From Bacillus_CJ salitolerans (GTDB lineage Bacteria; Bacillota; Bacilli; Bacillales; SA4), in assembly GCF_042680805.1 (NCBI RefSeq), contig NZ_JBHUEM010000046.1, forward strand, positions 116,922 to 180,921: DNA of 64,000 nt. The letters are read 5' to 3'. The position numbers were made by a program, and so were the translations under genes. This document shows positions 33,390-41,940 of the stretch, in pieces. Under the pieces are notes generated by a model, which saw only the letters and a program-made list of their open reading frames with translations, was not told where the DNA came from and made no database searches. Position 1 is the first letter of the stretch, and each line of letters starts with the position of its first letter.

Positions 33390-33950
33390 ATGAAAAAGTT
33401 TGAGGAAAAAACTCTTTTATCACAAACATTATACGAAGGTAGAATTATTAACCTTGATTTGGAAGAGGTTCTCCTTCCAAATGGCAACAAGAGTAAAAGG
33501 GAAATCGTAAGGCATCCCGGGGCTGTTGCCGTAATACCCATTACAGTTGATGGGAAGGTTGTCATGGTGGAACAATATCGCAAAGCGCTTGAGAGAGCAA
33601 TCGTGGAAATCCCTGCTGGAAAGCTTGAACGTGGTGAAGAACCGGAACTGACGGCTAGACGTGAACTAGAAGAGGAAACTGGCTATGAATGTAAACAATT
33701 AACTCATCTCATCTCCTTCTACACATCACCAGGTTTTGCAGATGAAATTGTTCATCTATATGTTGCTGAGGGTTTAAGTAAAAAAGACCATAAACTAGAC
33801 CTAGATGAGGATGAGTTTGTAGAAGTGTTAGAATTGACAGTAGAGGAAGCTCTAGAATATATACAGGAGCAAAGAATTTTTGATGCTAAAACTGCTTATG
33901 CGATCCAATACCTACAACTAAAAAGGCAGATGGACCAAAACAATGGATGA
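33390..33950 (+). CDS. nudF: ADP-ribose pyrophosphatase (Nudix)
   Basis: 186 residues. Hydrolyses ADP-ribose to AMP and ribose 5-phosphate. The Nudix box GKLERGEEPELTARRELEEE continuing TGY fits GX5EX7REUXEEXGU exactly. ATG 33390 follows CGAGGAG; the open frame upstream runs through the mciZ control region. The PHP-domain endonuclease gene overlaps its last eight bases. Confidence 0.93.
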   Translation: MKKFEEKTLLSQTLYEGRIINLDLEEVLLPNGNKSKREIVRHPGAVAVIPITVDGKVVMVEQYRKALERAIVEIPAGKLERGEEPELTARRELEEETGYECKQLTHLISFYTSPGFADEIVHLYVAEGLSKKDHKLDLDEDEFVEVLELTVEEALEYIQEQRIFDAKTAYAIQYLQLKRQMDQNNG

Positions 33951-35109
33951 ATATTTTGTAGACTTACATATACATATAGGAAGAACATTAACTGGAAAGC
34001 CAGTCAAAATAACAGCTGCAAAATCCTTAACAATTGAAAATATCTTAACCGAGTCAACAGAAGTGAAGGGAATGGACATGATTGGCGTTATTGATTGTCA
34101 TGTCCCTGAGGTCCTAGATGAACTTGAGAGATTAATACAGGCTGGCGAAGTATTGGAACTAGAAGACGGAGGGATCCGTTTCAAGAATGTTACACTGATT
34201 CTAGGAAGTGAATTGGAAATTTATGATGAAGATTGTAAAGGTCCGATCCATGTCCTTGCATTCCTGCCAAACATACAAAACATGAGGGAATTCTCCCACT
34301 GGATGTCTAAGCGTCAAAAAAATATTACCTTAAGCTCTCAAAGAATATATGAAACGGGGAAAAATCTTCAAAGGAAGGTTCGTGAATTAAATGGTCTCTT
34401 TATCCCCGCTCATATTTTTACCCCCTATAAAAGCTTGTATGGAAGAGGAGTCACAGCTAGTTTAATAGAAGTATTTGACCCAGAACTCATTGATGCAGTC
34501 GAACTTGGATTAAGTTCCAATACGGAAATGGCAGACCAAATTGCTGAACTACATCGGTATAGTTTTGTGACAAATTCGGATGCACATTCTTTACCGAAGA
34601 TAGGAAGAGAATATCAAAAGATAAAAATGAATTCACCAACGTTTGAGGAATTGAAAAAAGCGTTAAGGCAGCAAGAAGGTCGGAGAATTGTTACCAATTA
34701 TGGGTTGGATCCAAAGTTAGGTAAATATCATAGAACGACCTGTGATCAATGTTTAACTATTGTAGAGAAAGTAACAGAAGCATGTCCAAAATGTGGCCAC
34801 TCTCAAATCGTTAAAGGAGTGTATGATCGGCTACTTGAATTAAAAACAAACGAAGGTCAACTTTCAAGCAGACCTCCTTACGTCCATCAAGTTCCACTTG
34901 AATTTATTCCTGGACTTGGTCCGAAGACGTTGACAAAACTAAGAGACTATTTTAAAACTGAGATGTCTATACTACACGATGCACCAGCTGATGTGCTTCA
35001 TTCCATTCTCACACCAGCTATTGCAGAAGCCATCATACGAGCTAGAAATGGTACATTAACATTTCAAGCAGGTGGTGGAGGAAAATACGGAAGGGTAAAT
35101 ATACATTAA
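33943..35109 (+). CDS. endonuclease Q-like PHP-domain protein
   Basis: 388 residues. PHP domain start YFVDLHIHIG, further metal-site residues in IGVIDCHVP and TNSDAHSLP, then a zinc finger (CDQCLTIVEKVTEACPKCGH) and a C-terminal helix-hairpin-helix (FIPGLGPKTLTKLRDYF). This is the layout of EndoQ, which nicks DNA 5' of deaminated bases and is known from archaea and some Bacillus. It overlaps nudF by eight bases, so it is co-transcribed with a housecleaning hydrolase. The activity is inferred from the family. Confidence 0.83.
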   Translation: MDEYFVDLHIHIGRTLTGKPVKITAAKSLTIENILTESTEVKGMDMIGVIDCHVPEVLDELERLIQAGEVLELEDGGIRFKNVTLILGSELEIYDEDCKGPIHVLAFLPNIQNMREFSHWMSKRQKNITLSSQRIYETGKNLQRKVRELNGLFIPAHIFTPYKSLYGRGVTASLIEVFDPELIDAVELGLSSNTEMADQIAELHRYSFVTNSDAHSLPKIGREYQKIKMNSPTFEELKKALRQQEGRRIVTNYGLDPKLGKYHRTTCDQCLTIVEKVTEACPKCGHSQIVKGVYDRLLELKTNEGQLSSRPPYVHQVPLEFIPGLGPKTLTKLRDYFKTEMSILHDAPADVLHSILTPAIAEAIIRARNGTLTFQAGGGGKYGRVNIH

Positions 35110-35512
35110 ATGAACCTCTCAAAAAGGACCTTACCGGTTATAATCAGGAAGTAAATATCCTCATTCACGCTATGGTTTTCACATTGGAAATCTCAGCTTT
35201 TTTTTATGAATATACAAGGTTTTATCCTCTTTACAAGTGCTAAGTGAAGTTTTCGCAACTCGGAAATAGTCATTTACATCTATGTAAAAAGGATTTGAAT
35301 AACTAAGTCATTGTTTACTTTGGTATTATCTATATTTGTAGGGTTTCAAAAATATCACTTCATATAGGATTATTGGGTTTTTCAGTAGAACTAGCAGGCG
35401 ATATCCTAATAATGCAGAATGTATATAATAACCTTCTTTATAAAAGTAAGGAAGGTTAGTTTAAATTCCTAAACAATTAATGACTCTAGAAGTCTTCATG
35501 GGGGATCGAATT
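35110..35512. other. intergenic stretch without a gene
   Basis: No convincing frame on either strand. It holds only a terminator-like hairpin AACCTTC...GAAGGTT at about 35430-35459, AT-rich sequence and the ribosome binding site of the next gene (GGGGGA, 35500-35505). Confidence 0.6.
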
Positions 35513-36343
35513 TTGAGAATTCTAATTTTAGGAGCCACTGGTTTTCTAGGCTCAACATTATTTGGTTTAGCTGAAAGTTTAAATTATACAGTATTTGGCA
35601 CTTCAAGATATTCAAATGGTAAATCAACTATTTTAAAAATGGACGTAACCGAAAAAAATTCTATAGTACAAATTTTACAAGAATATGTTCCCGATGTAGT
35701 TGTTTGGACATTGTTAAGTGGGGATGAAGAGGATGTCCTAATAAACATGGGTCTGACAAATCTACTGTCAGTCATAAGCAAAAAAACGAAACTTATTTTT
35801 ATTTCTACTGATGGTGTTTTTTCAAAAGGGAATGGAGACTATACAGAGTTTGATAAACCAATATCAATCTCTGAAGAAGCTCCTTTAGCTCCATATATAA
35901 ATTCAAAAATAATAGGAGAAAAGAAGATTCAAGAGGGGCATCCAAACCACATAATTATTCGTACAGGACCTCTTTATGGAAAGGATTCAAATCAGAACAT
36001 TGAACAGCGAACTCAAACGATAATTAGGGAAGTAAAGGAAAAAGGTTTTTTTTATGCAGCTACAAATATGTATAGGACATTTGTTCATATTGAGGATTTA
36101 TCCAAATCCATATTAGAGCTTAGTACCATGAATTATTACGGATTGTTACATGTAGGTCCATTACAAAAAGAAAGTTATTTTACGTTTTACAAAAATCGAC
36201 TAAGACATTTTGGATTTGATGAAAATGTGATAAAACCAACCGAAATAAATCCAAATGTAAATCCTTATATACTACTAGATACTTCATTAAATACGCAAAG
36301 AGCAAATGGTTTGCTTAAATCACAATTTAGAAATATAAAATAA
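35513..36343 (+). CDS. RmlD-like NAD(P)-dependent sugar-nucleotide reductase (SDR)
   Basis: 276 residues. TTG 35513 is preferred since GGGGGA lies eight bases upstream; an earlier ATG at 35480 has no SD. The Rossmann motif ILGATGFLGS is near the N-terminus. Further features are an RmlD-type SDR pattern with ISTDGVF, YINSKIIGEK (YxxxK; Tyr and Lys catalytic) and IIRTGPLYG. It resembles dTDP-4-dehydrorhamnose reductase, but no other rhamnose genes are near. Isolated between gene-poor flanks, it may be an accessory gene. Confidence 0.75.
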   Translation: MRILILGATGFLGSTLFGLAESLNYTVFGTSRYSNGKSTILKMDVTEKNSIVQILQEYVPDVVVWTLLSGDEEDVLINMGLTNLLSVISKKTKLIFISTDGVFSKGNGDYTEFDKPISISEEAPLAPYINSKIIGEKKIQEGHPNHIIIRTGPLYGKDSNQNIEQRTQTIIREVKEKGFFYAATNMYRTFVHIEDLSKSILELSTMNYYGLLHVGPLQKESYFTFYKNRLRHFGFDENVIKPTEINPNVNPYILLDTSLNTQRANGLLKSQFRNIK

Positions 36344-36367
36344 CTGATTATAAAAGCACGATCTGAA

Positions 36368-36400
36368 AAGGCTTAGAAAAATATATTCTAAGCCTTATTA
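36368..36400 (+). terminator. intrinsic terminator
   Basis: AAGGCTTAG pairs with CTAAGCCTT, followed by ATTAATG; the T tail is short. Confidence 0.65.
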
Positions 36401-36497
36401 ATGTTAATTGAATTGAGATAACTATGTAAGCATCATTCTGTATTGTCTATTTAGCATTTTACAGCTAAAGAGTAAATCAAGTAGAGATCTAAGAAGG

Positions 36498-37058
36498 TCA
36501 TTTCACTTTTGCATAAATACATGTATCACGGACTTCTGTTTCGTCAATGGATAAACTATTGCTTATTAGTATTCCTTCTAATACAAAACCGAGTTTTTCA
36601 GGTATTGCACGACTTTTGCTATTTTTAGAATCACATCGAATTTCTACTCTTCTAGCCTGTAGTTCAGAAAAAGCAAAGGAGGCAATACCTTGAACAGCTT
36701 CTGTCATGTATCCATTTCCGCTATAACGTGTATCAATCCAATAACCGATTTCAAATTTCCGGACATTCCAATCGATTCTATGAAGTCCAGACGATGCTAC
36801 AAATTCCATCGTATCTTTTCGGAAAACTAGTAATCTCAGATCTTCCCGTGATAAAAACTGAACATACGACTGCCTAATATTTTCCTCTACTTGTTCATCA
36901 GTTTGCTCTTGACGAGCGAACGGCATCCAAGGCTTAAGCTCTGACATAGATGCTCGAATAGCATCCGAAACTGCCTTACCGTCACCTGGTTTAGGTGAGC
37001 GAATGAGTAAACGCTCTGTTTCAAATTGATCAGAAAATTCTAAAAGAATAGGTTTCAT
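36498..37058 (-). CDS. GNAT acetyltransferase (RimJ/RimL type)
   Basis: 186 residues. ATG 37058 follows AGGAGG at seven bases. FETERLLIRSPKPGDGKAV is the typical RimJ/RimL start. RKFEIGYWIDTRYSGNGYMTEA is motif A with the acetyl-CoA loop (RYSGNG), and RRVEIRCDSKNSKSRAIPEKLGF is motif B. It should acetylate protein N-termini or a small amine; the substrate is unknown. Transcribed away from spoIIM. Confidence 0.87.
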   Translation of the reverse strand: MKPILLEFSDQFETERLLIRSPKPGDGKAVSDAIRASMSELKPWMPFARQEQTDEQVEENIRQSYVQFLSREDLRLLVFRKDTMEFVASSGLHRIDWNVRKFEIGYWIDTRYSGNGYMTEAVQGIASFAFSELQARRVEIRCDSKNSKSRAIPEKLGFVLEGILISNSLSIDETEVRDTCIYAKVK

Positions 37059-37149
37059 ATCCAAACCTCCTAACATTTTCAATGAGTATAGCATAGTTAA
37101 TTAAATGGTGAATACAAAAATAATAGAATTACTTTTCATCTATTAATTT

Positions 37150-37178
37150 GTCATAGATTTGAAAAAATTTCATAAGAT
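37150..37178 (+). promoter_or_regulatory. candidate sigma-E promoter of spoIIM
   Basis: GTCATAG (37150-37156), 14-base spacer, CATAAGAT (37171-37178), close to the sigma-E pattern KMATATT-N14-CATACAHT, 29 bp before the start. Confidence 0.45.
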
Positions 37179-37207
37179 GCAGTAACAGTGTTTTTAGGGG
37201 GAGAAAT

Positions 37208-37852
37208 ATGAAGAGACATCCTTTGAGAAATATCATTAAACTGCATATAAAAGAACATTCATCTATCTACTTATTTGTATCGATCCTTTTTATGATGGGC
37301 ATTATTTTTGGGGCGATTGTTGTTAATAGTATGAGCATTAGCCAAAAGCAAGATTTATTTCTTTATTTAAGTCGTTTTTTTGGACAAGTATCTCAAGGGG
37401 AGTTTGCAAGTGCAAATGAAATGTTCCTGCAAAGTTACTTTCATCAGCTCAAGTATATTGGTCTCATGTGGATTTTAGGAATATCCATTATCGGATTACC
37501 TGTAATTTTAGTTCTATTGTTTTTAAAAGGAATTGTTGTTGGATTTACAGTTGGATTTCTAGTCAATCAATTAGGATGGAATGGATTTGTTCTTTCTGTT
37601 GTAGCAGTCCTACCTCAAAATATCATCATCATACCAGCTTTCGTTATTATTGGGACAGTAGCTATTTCATTTTCTTTACGCTTAATAGGTCAACTATTTG
37701 TGAAGCGAACAAACTTACCGTTCAAACAGCTATTTGCAAAGTACGTAGGACTTGCCTTTGTTATTTGCTGTGTTGTCGGTTTTGCGTCAGCTTTCGAAGC
37801 ATATAGCTCTCCGATGTTAATGAAGCAGGTAATAGGAACTATTATAAAATAA
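37208..37852 (+). CDS. spoIIM: stage II sporulation protein M
   Basis: 214 residues, polytopic membrane protein with about five helices (23-43, 90-110, 115-135, 137-160, 190-208). Part of the SpoIIDMP septal peptidoglycan machinery that drives engulfment; SpoIIM localises SpoIID and SpoIIP. LRNIIKLHIKEHSSIYLFVS and VLPQNIIIIPAFVI are family blocks. AGGGGGAG precedes ATG. Gene order spoIIM-fur-yqzK-xerD matches B. subtilis. Confidence 0.93.
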   Translation: MKRHPLRNIIKLHIKEHSSIYLFVSILFMMGIIFGAIVVNSMSISQKQDLFLYLSRFFGQVSQGEFASANEMFLQSYFHQLKYIGLMWILGISIIGLPVILVLLFLKGIVVGFTVGFLVNQLGWNGFVLSVVAVLPQNIIIIPAFVIIGTVAISFSLRLIGQLFVKRTNLPFKQLFAKYVGLAFVICCVVGFASAFEAYSSPMLMKQVIGTIIK

Positions 37853-37886
37853 TTAATATAAACAAATAATTAATATTAAATTAACT

Positions 37887-37901
37887 TTATAATGATTTTA
37901 T
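37887..37901 (+). promoter_or_regulatory. candidate PerR/Fur-type box before fur
   Basis: TTATAATGATTTTAT matches the Per box TTATAATNATTATAA at 12 of 14 defined positions and sits directly upstream of the -35. B. subtilis fur is PerR-controlled. Confidence 0.45.
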
Positions 37902-37902
37902 T

Positions 37903-37930
37903 TTGACAGTTCTCTCTCTTTTGCTATAAT
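37903..37930 (+). promoter_or_regulatory. sigma-A promoter of fur
   Basis: TTGACA (37903-37908), 16-base spacer, TATAAT (37925-37930), both hexamers perfect, followed by an AT palindrome ATAATTAATTAT. Confidence 0.85.
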
Positions 37931-37961
37931 TAATTATTGAATGGCGTGGGAGGGAATAAAT

Positions 37962-38420
37962 ATGGAAAATCGCATTGACCGGATAAAAAAACACTTGCAT
38001 TCTTCTAGCTATAAACTGACACCGCAACGTGAGGCTACTGTGAGGGTGCTACTTGAACACGAAGCAGACCATTTAAGTGCTGAAGATGTTTACCTCCTCG
38101 TTAAGGAAAAGTCTCCGGAGATTGGCCTTGCAACTGTTTATCGTACACTTGAACTTTTAACTGAACTCAAGGTAGTTGATAAGATTAATTTTGGTGATGG
38201 AGTATCAAGATACGACCTTAGACAAGAAGGAGCTGCGCATTTCCATCATCACTTAGTATGTATGGAGTGTGGAGCCGTTGATGAAATCCAAGAAGATTTA
38301 CTTGAAGATGTTGAACAAATAGTTGAGAAAAACTGGAATTTTATAATTAAAGACCATCGATTAACTTTCCATGGTATTTGTCATAGATGTCATGACAAAG
38401 TGCAGGAAATAGAAGAGTAA
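37962..38420 (+). CDS. fur: ferric uptake regulator
   Basis: 152 residues. ATG 37962 follows GGGAGGG; an upstream ATG overlaps the promoter region. Winged HTH (YKLTPQREATVRVLLEHE, LATVYRTLELL) is followed by the dimerisation domain with metal ligands in HFHHHLVCMECG and CHRCHDK (two CxxC pairs for the structural zinc). The gene order identifies it as Fur rather than PerR or Zur. It represses iron uptake genes when iron-loaded. Confidence 0.92.
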   Translation: MENRIDRIKKHLHSSSYKLTPQREATVRVLLEHEADHLSAEDVYLLVKEKSPEIGLATVYRTLELLTELKVVDKINFGDGVSRYDLRQEGAAHFHHHLVCMECGAVDEIQEDLLEDVEQIVEKNWNFIIKDHRLTFHGICHRCHDKVQEIEE

Positions 38421-38449
38421 AAACCTTTCATACTTGGAGAGGTTTTTTT
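38419..38449 (+). terminator. intrinsic terminator after fur
   Basis: AAACCT...AGGTTT stem with a T-rich tail, starting at the stop codon. Confidence 0.65.
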
Positions 38450-38531
38450 CTTTTTCAAGTATAAAGTTTGTCCGAACTGGCATACCTTCTATTATAGAGG
38501 ACTGATTTTATCATTTAGGGGGCTATTTCCT

Positions 38532-38759
38532 GTGAAAACATGGTTACAACTCGTGTTTAATACGATTAAAGTATTTATCTTGTTTACGGGATGTACAATT
38601 TTATTTTATTATGGACTTATGTGGATCAATCAAGAATATCAAAGCTATCACCGTTATGATGAGCCTGAGGGCCAATCAGTAAAAGTTGCGGCGATGGTTA
38701 CAGAATCGAAACCAAGTTTTATGGATCGGTTGAAATTATTTTATCACATTGGGGAGTAG
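38532..38759 (+). CDS. yqzK: YqzK-like DUF4227 membrane protein
   Basis: 75 residues, GTG start after AGGGGGG. One membrane helix (about 9-29, FNTIKVFILFTGCTILFYYGL) is followed by a charged tail. The position between fur and xerD and the length fit B. subtilis YqzK (DUF4227); function unknown. The xerD start lies only a few bases after its stop, suggesting co-transcription. Confidence 0.82.
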   Translation: MKTWLQLVFNTIKVFILFTGCTILFYYGLMWINQEYQSYHRYDEPEGQSVKVAAMVTESKPSFMDRLKLFYHIGE

Positions 38760-38766
38760 AGCCAAG

Positions 38767-39654
38767 TTGGAAGAGCAGCTACATGATTTTTTACAGTATC
38801 TTATAGAAGATAGAGGGCTAGCGAAAAATACGATACTTTCATATGAAAGAGATATAAAGAAATATATAAAATATATAAAGGAAGTTGAACAGTTAGGAAC
38901 ATTCGATGATGTAACAAAAGTGCATATTGTGAACTTTTTAAAACATGGTAAAGTAAATGGACTTTCCACACAAACCCTAGCTAGAAACATAGCATCTATT
39001 CGTTCGTTCCATCAATTCATATTGAGAAGTCATAAGGTGACACATGACCCCTCTGTTCACATAGAAACTCCTCAATCGGAGAAAAAGCTTCCAAATATTC
39101 TTTCCTTGCAGGAGGTCGAATTATTATTAGATTCGCCAAAACAAGATAACGTTTATGGTGCTCGTGATAAGGCTATGATTGAGGTGCTGTATGCAACAGG
39201 TATACGTGTGTCCGAACTTGTATCCTTAAATGTAAACGACATACACCTAACAATGGGGTTTTTAAGATGCTATGGAAAAGGGAAAGAGAGAATCATACCT
39301 ATTGGAAAAAAGGCAACTTTAGCAATAGAACGTTACCTAGAGAATAGTAGAGTGGAGCTGATCGGAAAGAAATCTACAGAAGCATTATTTCTTAATCATC
39401 ATGGAAATAGACTGACAAGACAAGGGTTTTGGAAAATCCTGAAACGTCTATCTCAAGAAGCAAAAATCCAAAAAGATTTAACTCCACATACATTAAGGCA
39501 TTCGTTTGCGACCCACTTGATTGAAAATGGAGCGGATCTTCGGGCAGTTCAAGAGATGTTAGGCCACTCAGATATTTCTACAACACAAATATATGCACAA
39601 GTTACAAAAGCTAGATTAAAAGATGTATATAATTCTTTTCATCCGAGAGCGTAG
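38767..39654 (+). CDS. xerD: site-specific tyrosine recombinase XerD
   Basis: 295 residues. Start TTG 38767 (MEEQLHDFLQYL) matches the family N-terminus and is ten bases from GGGGAG; an in-frame TTG at 38749 overlaps yqzK. SAM-like N-terminal domain, then the catalytic domain with Arg147, Lys171, HTLRH (His241, Arg244), His267 and the nucleophile Tyr276. With XerC (CodV) it resolves chromosome dimers at dif. The gene order before deoB confirms XerD. Confidence 0.93.
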   Translation: MEEQLHDFLQYLIEDRGLAKNTILSYERDIKKYIKYIKEVEQLGTFDDVTKVHIVNFLKHGKVNGLSTQTLARNIASIRSFHQFILRSHKVTHDPSVHIETPQSEKKLPNILSLQEVELLLDSPKQDNVYGARDKAMIEVLYATGIRVSELVSLNVNDIHLTMGFLRCYGKGKERIIPIGKKATLAIERYLENSRVELIGKKSTEALFLNHHGNRLTRQGFWKILKRLSQEAKIQKDLTPHTLRHSFATHLIENGADLRAVQEMLGHSDISTTQIYAQVTKARLKDVYNSFHPRA

Positions 39655-39655
39655 A

Positions 39656-39684
39656 AAAGAGCTATACATTCTCTAGCTTTTTTA
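39656..39684 (+). terminator. weak terminator after xerD
   Basis: AGCTA/TAGCT stem followed by six Ts. Confidence 0.45.
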
Positions 39685-39915
39685 TATAGGACTTTTGATT
39701 AGATAATGATTGAAAGAATGAAATAAGAAAGCTATACTTTAGTTGTCTGACATCTGACTAATTAAATGTATTTTTTCTTAATTCTTGGACCCTTACTATT
39801 AGAATTTCAAATGTTTAAATAATGATATCTATGGGAGTAAATATATAGAGAAGTTCTGTTAAATGTATTGGAATGGGGAATAAATACATAGAGGGAAATA
39901 AAGGAGGTTTGTAAA

Positions 39916-41100
39916 ATGAACAACTATCCATTTAGACGAATTTTTCTTATTGTAATGGACTCTGTCGGCATTGGAGAGGCTCCAGACGCACTGGAATTTA
40001 ATGATGTTGGAGCTGATACGTTAGGACATATAGCTCAGTATCGGAATGGCTTACATATGCCCAATATGGCAAAATTAGGATTGAGCAATATACGTGAAAT
40101 AGAGGGGATTCCGGTGCAGGAACAACCATTGGCATTTTTCACAAAAATGAAAGAGGCTTCTAACGGTAAGGATACGATGACAGGTCATTGGGAGCTTATG
40201 GGCTTACATATTGAAACACCATTTAAAACATTTCCAGATGGTTTTCCAGATGGGCTCATACATGACTTAGAAGAAAGAACCGGAAGGAAAGTAATCGGAA
40301 ATAAACCAGCATCTGGTACAGAAATACTTGATGAACTAGGTAAACAGCATATGGAGTCAGGGGATCTCATCGTGTATACGTCAGCTGACTCTGTTCTGCA
40401 AATAGCAGCCCACGAAAAGATCATTCCCATCAAGGAACAATATGAGATTTGCAAGATCGCTCGGGAGTTAACACTGGATGAAAAGTATATGGTCGGACGT
40501 GTAATTGCTCGTCCGTTTGTTGGAGAGCCTGGTAACTTTCAAAGAACATCGAATCGTCATGATTACGCCTTGAAGCCATTTGGTCGAACAGTCATGAATG
40601 AAATGCAGGATCACAAACTTGACGTAATTGCAATTGGTAAAATCTCAGATATTTATGATGGGGAAGGTGTAACAAAAGCCTTACGTACAAAATCCAATAT
40701 GGATGGAATGGATAAGCTGTTAGAATCTTTGGACATGAACTTTACAGGCCTAAGCTTTCTAAATTTAGTTGATTTTGATGCAGTTTATGGACACCGCCGT
40801 GACCCTAATGGCTATGGAGATGCTCTTGAAGAGTTCGACCAACGCATGCCAGAGGTGATGGATAAGCTAAATCAAGACGATTTGTTAATCATCACTGCTG
40901 ATCACGGAAATGACCCTACTCATCATGGGACTGATCATACAAGAGAATATGTACCTTTATTAGTGTACAGTCCTTCATTTTCCATCGGTAAAGAAATAAA
41001 GGTTCGTTCTACATTCGCAGATGTTGGAGCAACCATTGCAGAAAATTTTAACATCCCATTACCAAAACACGGAACAAGTTTCCTAGCAGAACTTAAATAA
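39916..41100 (+). CDS. deoB: phosphopentomutase
   Basis: 394 residues. Interconverts (deoxy)ribose 1- and 5-phosphate. Alkaline-phosphatase superfamily metal sites are IVMDSVGIGEAPDA, the catalytic Thr in GKDTMTGHWE, and ADHGNDPTHHGTDHTREY. AAAGGAGG precedes ATG. First gene of the nucleoside salvage run deoB-punA-punA2-pdp, whose phosphorylases supply its pentose 1-phosphate substrate. Confidence 0.95.
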   Translation: MNNYPFRRIFLIVMDSVGIGEAPDALEFNDVGADTLGHIAQYRNGLHMPNMAKLGLSNIREIEGIPVQEQPLAFFTKMKEASNGKDTMTGHWELMGLHIETPFKTFPDGFPDGLIHDLEERTGRKVIGNKPASGTEILDELGKQHMESGDLIVYTSADSVLQIAAHEKIIPIKEQYEICKIARELTLDEKYMVGRVIARPFVGEPGNFQRTSNRHDYALKPFGRTVMNEMQDHKLDVIAIGKISDIYDGEGVTKALRTKSNMDGMDKLLESLDMNFTGLSFLNLVDFDAVYGHRRDPNGYGDALEEFDQRMPEVMDKLNQDDLLIITADHGNDPTHHGTDHTREYVPLLVYSPSFSIGKEIKVRSTFADVGATIAENFNIPLPKHGTSFLAELK

Positions 41101-41112
41101 GGAGGACAGTCA

Positions 41113-41940
41113 ATGAATAAAGCTAGTATATCTAAAGCTGTAACTTATATTAAAGAGAAGCTTTCAGACACACCCAAAGTTGGCTTAATATTAGGATCTG
41201 GTTTAGGGGTTTTGGCAGACGAGATAGAAAACCCAGTAAAGATTCCCTATCATGAAGTCCCAGAATTTCCAGTTTCTACAGTTGAAGGACATGCAGGACA
41301 ATTAGTAATCGGTAACTTAAATGGTATACCAGTTGTGGCCATGCAGGGTCGCTTTCATTTTTATGAAGGCTACAGCTTACATAAAGTAACATTTCCAGTC
41401 AGGGTAATGAAAGAATTAGGTGTTGAAACCATTATCGTTACGAATGCAGCCGGTGGAGTAAATACAGAATTTGAACCAGGTGATTTAATGATTATTACGG
41501 ATCATATTAATAATATGAGCGTAAATCCTCTTATTGGTCCAAATGATTCCGAGCTAGGTGTTCGTTTTCCAGATATGTCATCAGCGTATACACATGAATT
41601 GAGAAAGCTAGTAAAAGATGTTGCAGCAAGGTTAGGTATAAAGGTACAAGAAGGTGTGTATTTAGGAAACACCGGTCCATCGTATGAAACACCTGCCGAA
41701 ATTAGAATGATTCGAAAACTTGGGGCAGACGCTGTAGGGATGTCAACTGTCCCAGAGGTTATCGTTGCGAGGCACTCTGGTATGAAAGTGTTAGGCATAT
41801 CATGTATTTCTAATATGGCAGCCGGGATATTAGACCAACCATTAACACATGATGAAGTTATGGAAACAACAGAACAAGCAAAAGCAAGCTTTTTAGCTTT
41901 AGTAAAAGAGACGGTTAAAGAAATCGGGGGGGCAATGTAA
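41113..41940 (+). CDS. punA: purine-nucleoside phosphorylase (6-oxopurine type)
   Basis: 275 residues, trimeric PNP family. Phosphorolyses inosine and guanosine. The LILGSGLG phosphate loop, the VEGHAG and MQGRFHFYEGY active-site blocks are present. Base-recognition residues equal to human Glu201 and Asn243 are kept as Glu192 (SYETPAE) and Asn234 (SCISNMAAG), so guanine/hypoxanthine specificity is expected. AAGGAGG upstream. Its stop overlaps the start of a second PNP gene by one base. Confidence 0.93.
   Translation: MNKASISKAVTYIKEKLSDTPKVGLILGSGLGVLADEIENPVKIPYHEVPEFPVSTVEGHAGQLVIGNLNGIPVVAMQGRFHFYEGYSLHKVTFPVRVMKELGVETIIVTNAAGGVNTEFEPGDLMIITDHINNMSVNPLIGPNDSELGVRFPDMSSAYTHELRKLVKDVAARLGIKVQEGVYLGNTGPSYETPAEIRMIRKLGADAVGMSTVPEVIVARHSGMKVLGISCISNMAAGILDQPLTHDEVMETTEQAKASFLALVKETVKEIGGAM

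Noticed and set aside
37919..37945. AT palindrome after the fur -10 as a second operator
   Set aside because: ATAATTAATTAT is perfect but short and overlaps an AT-rich promoter; it does not fit the 7-1-7 Fur/PerR pattern well enough to list separately.
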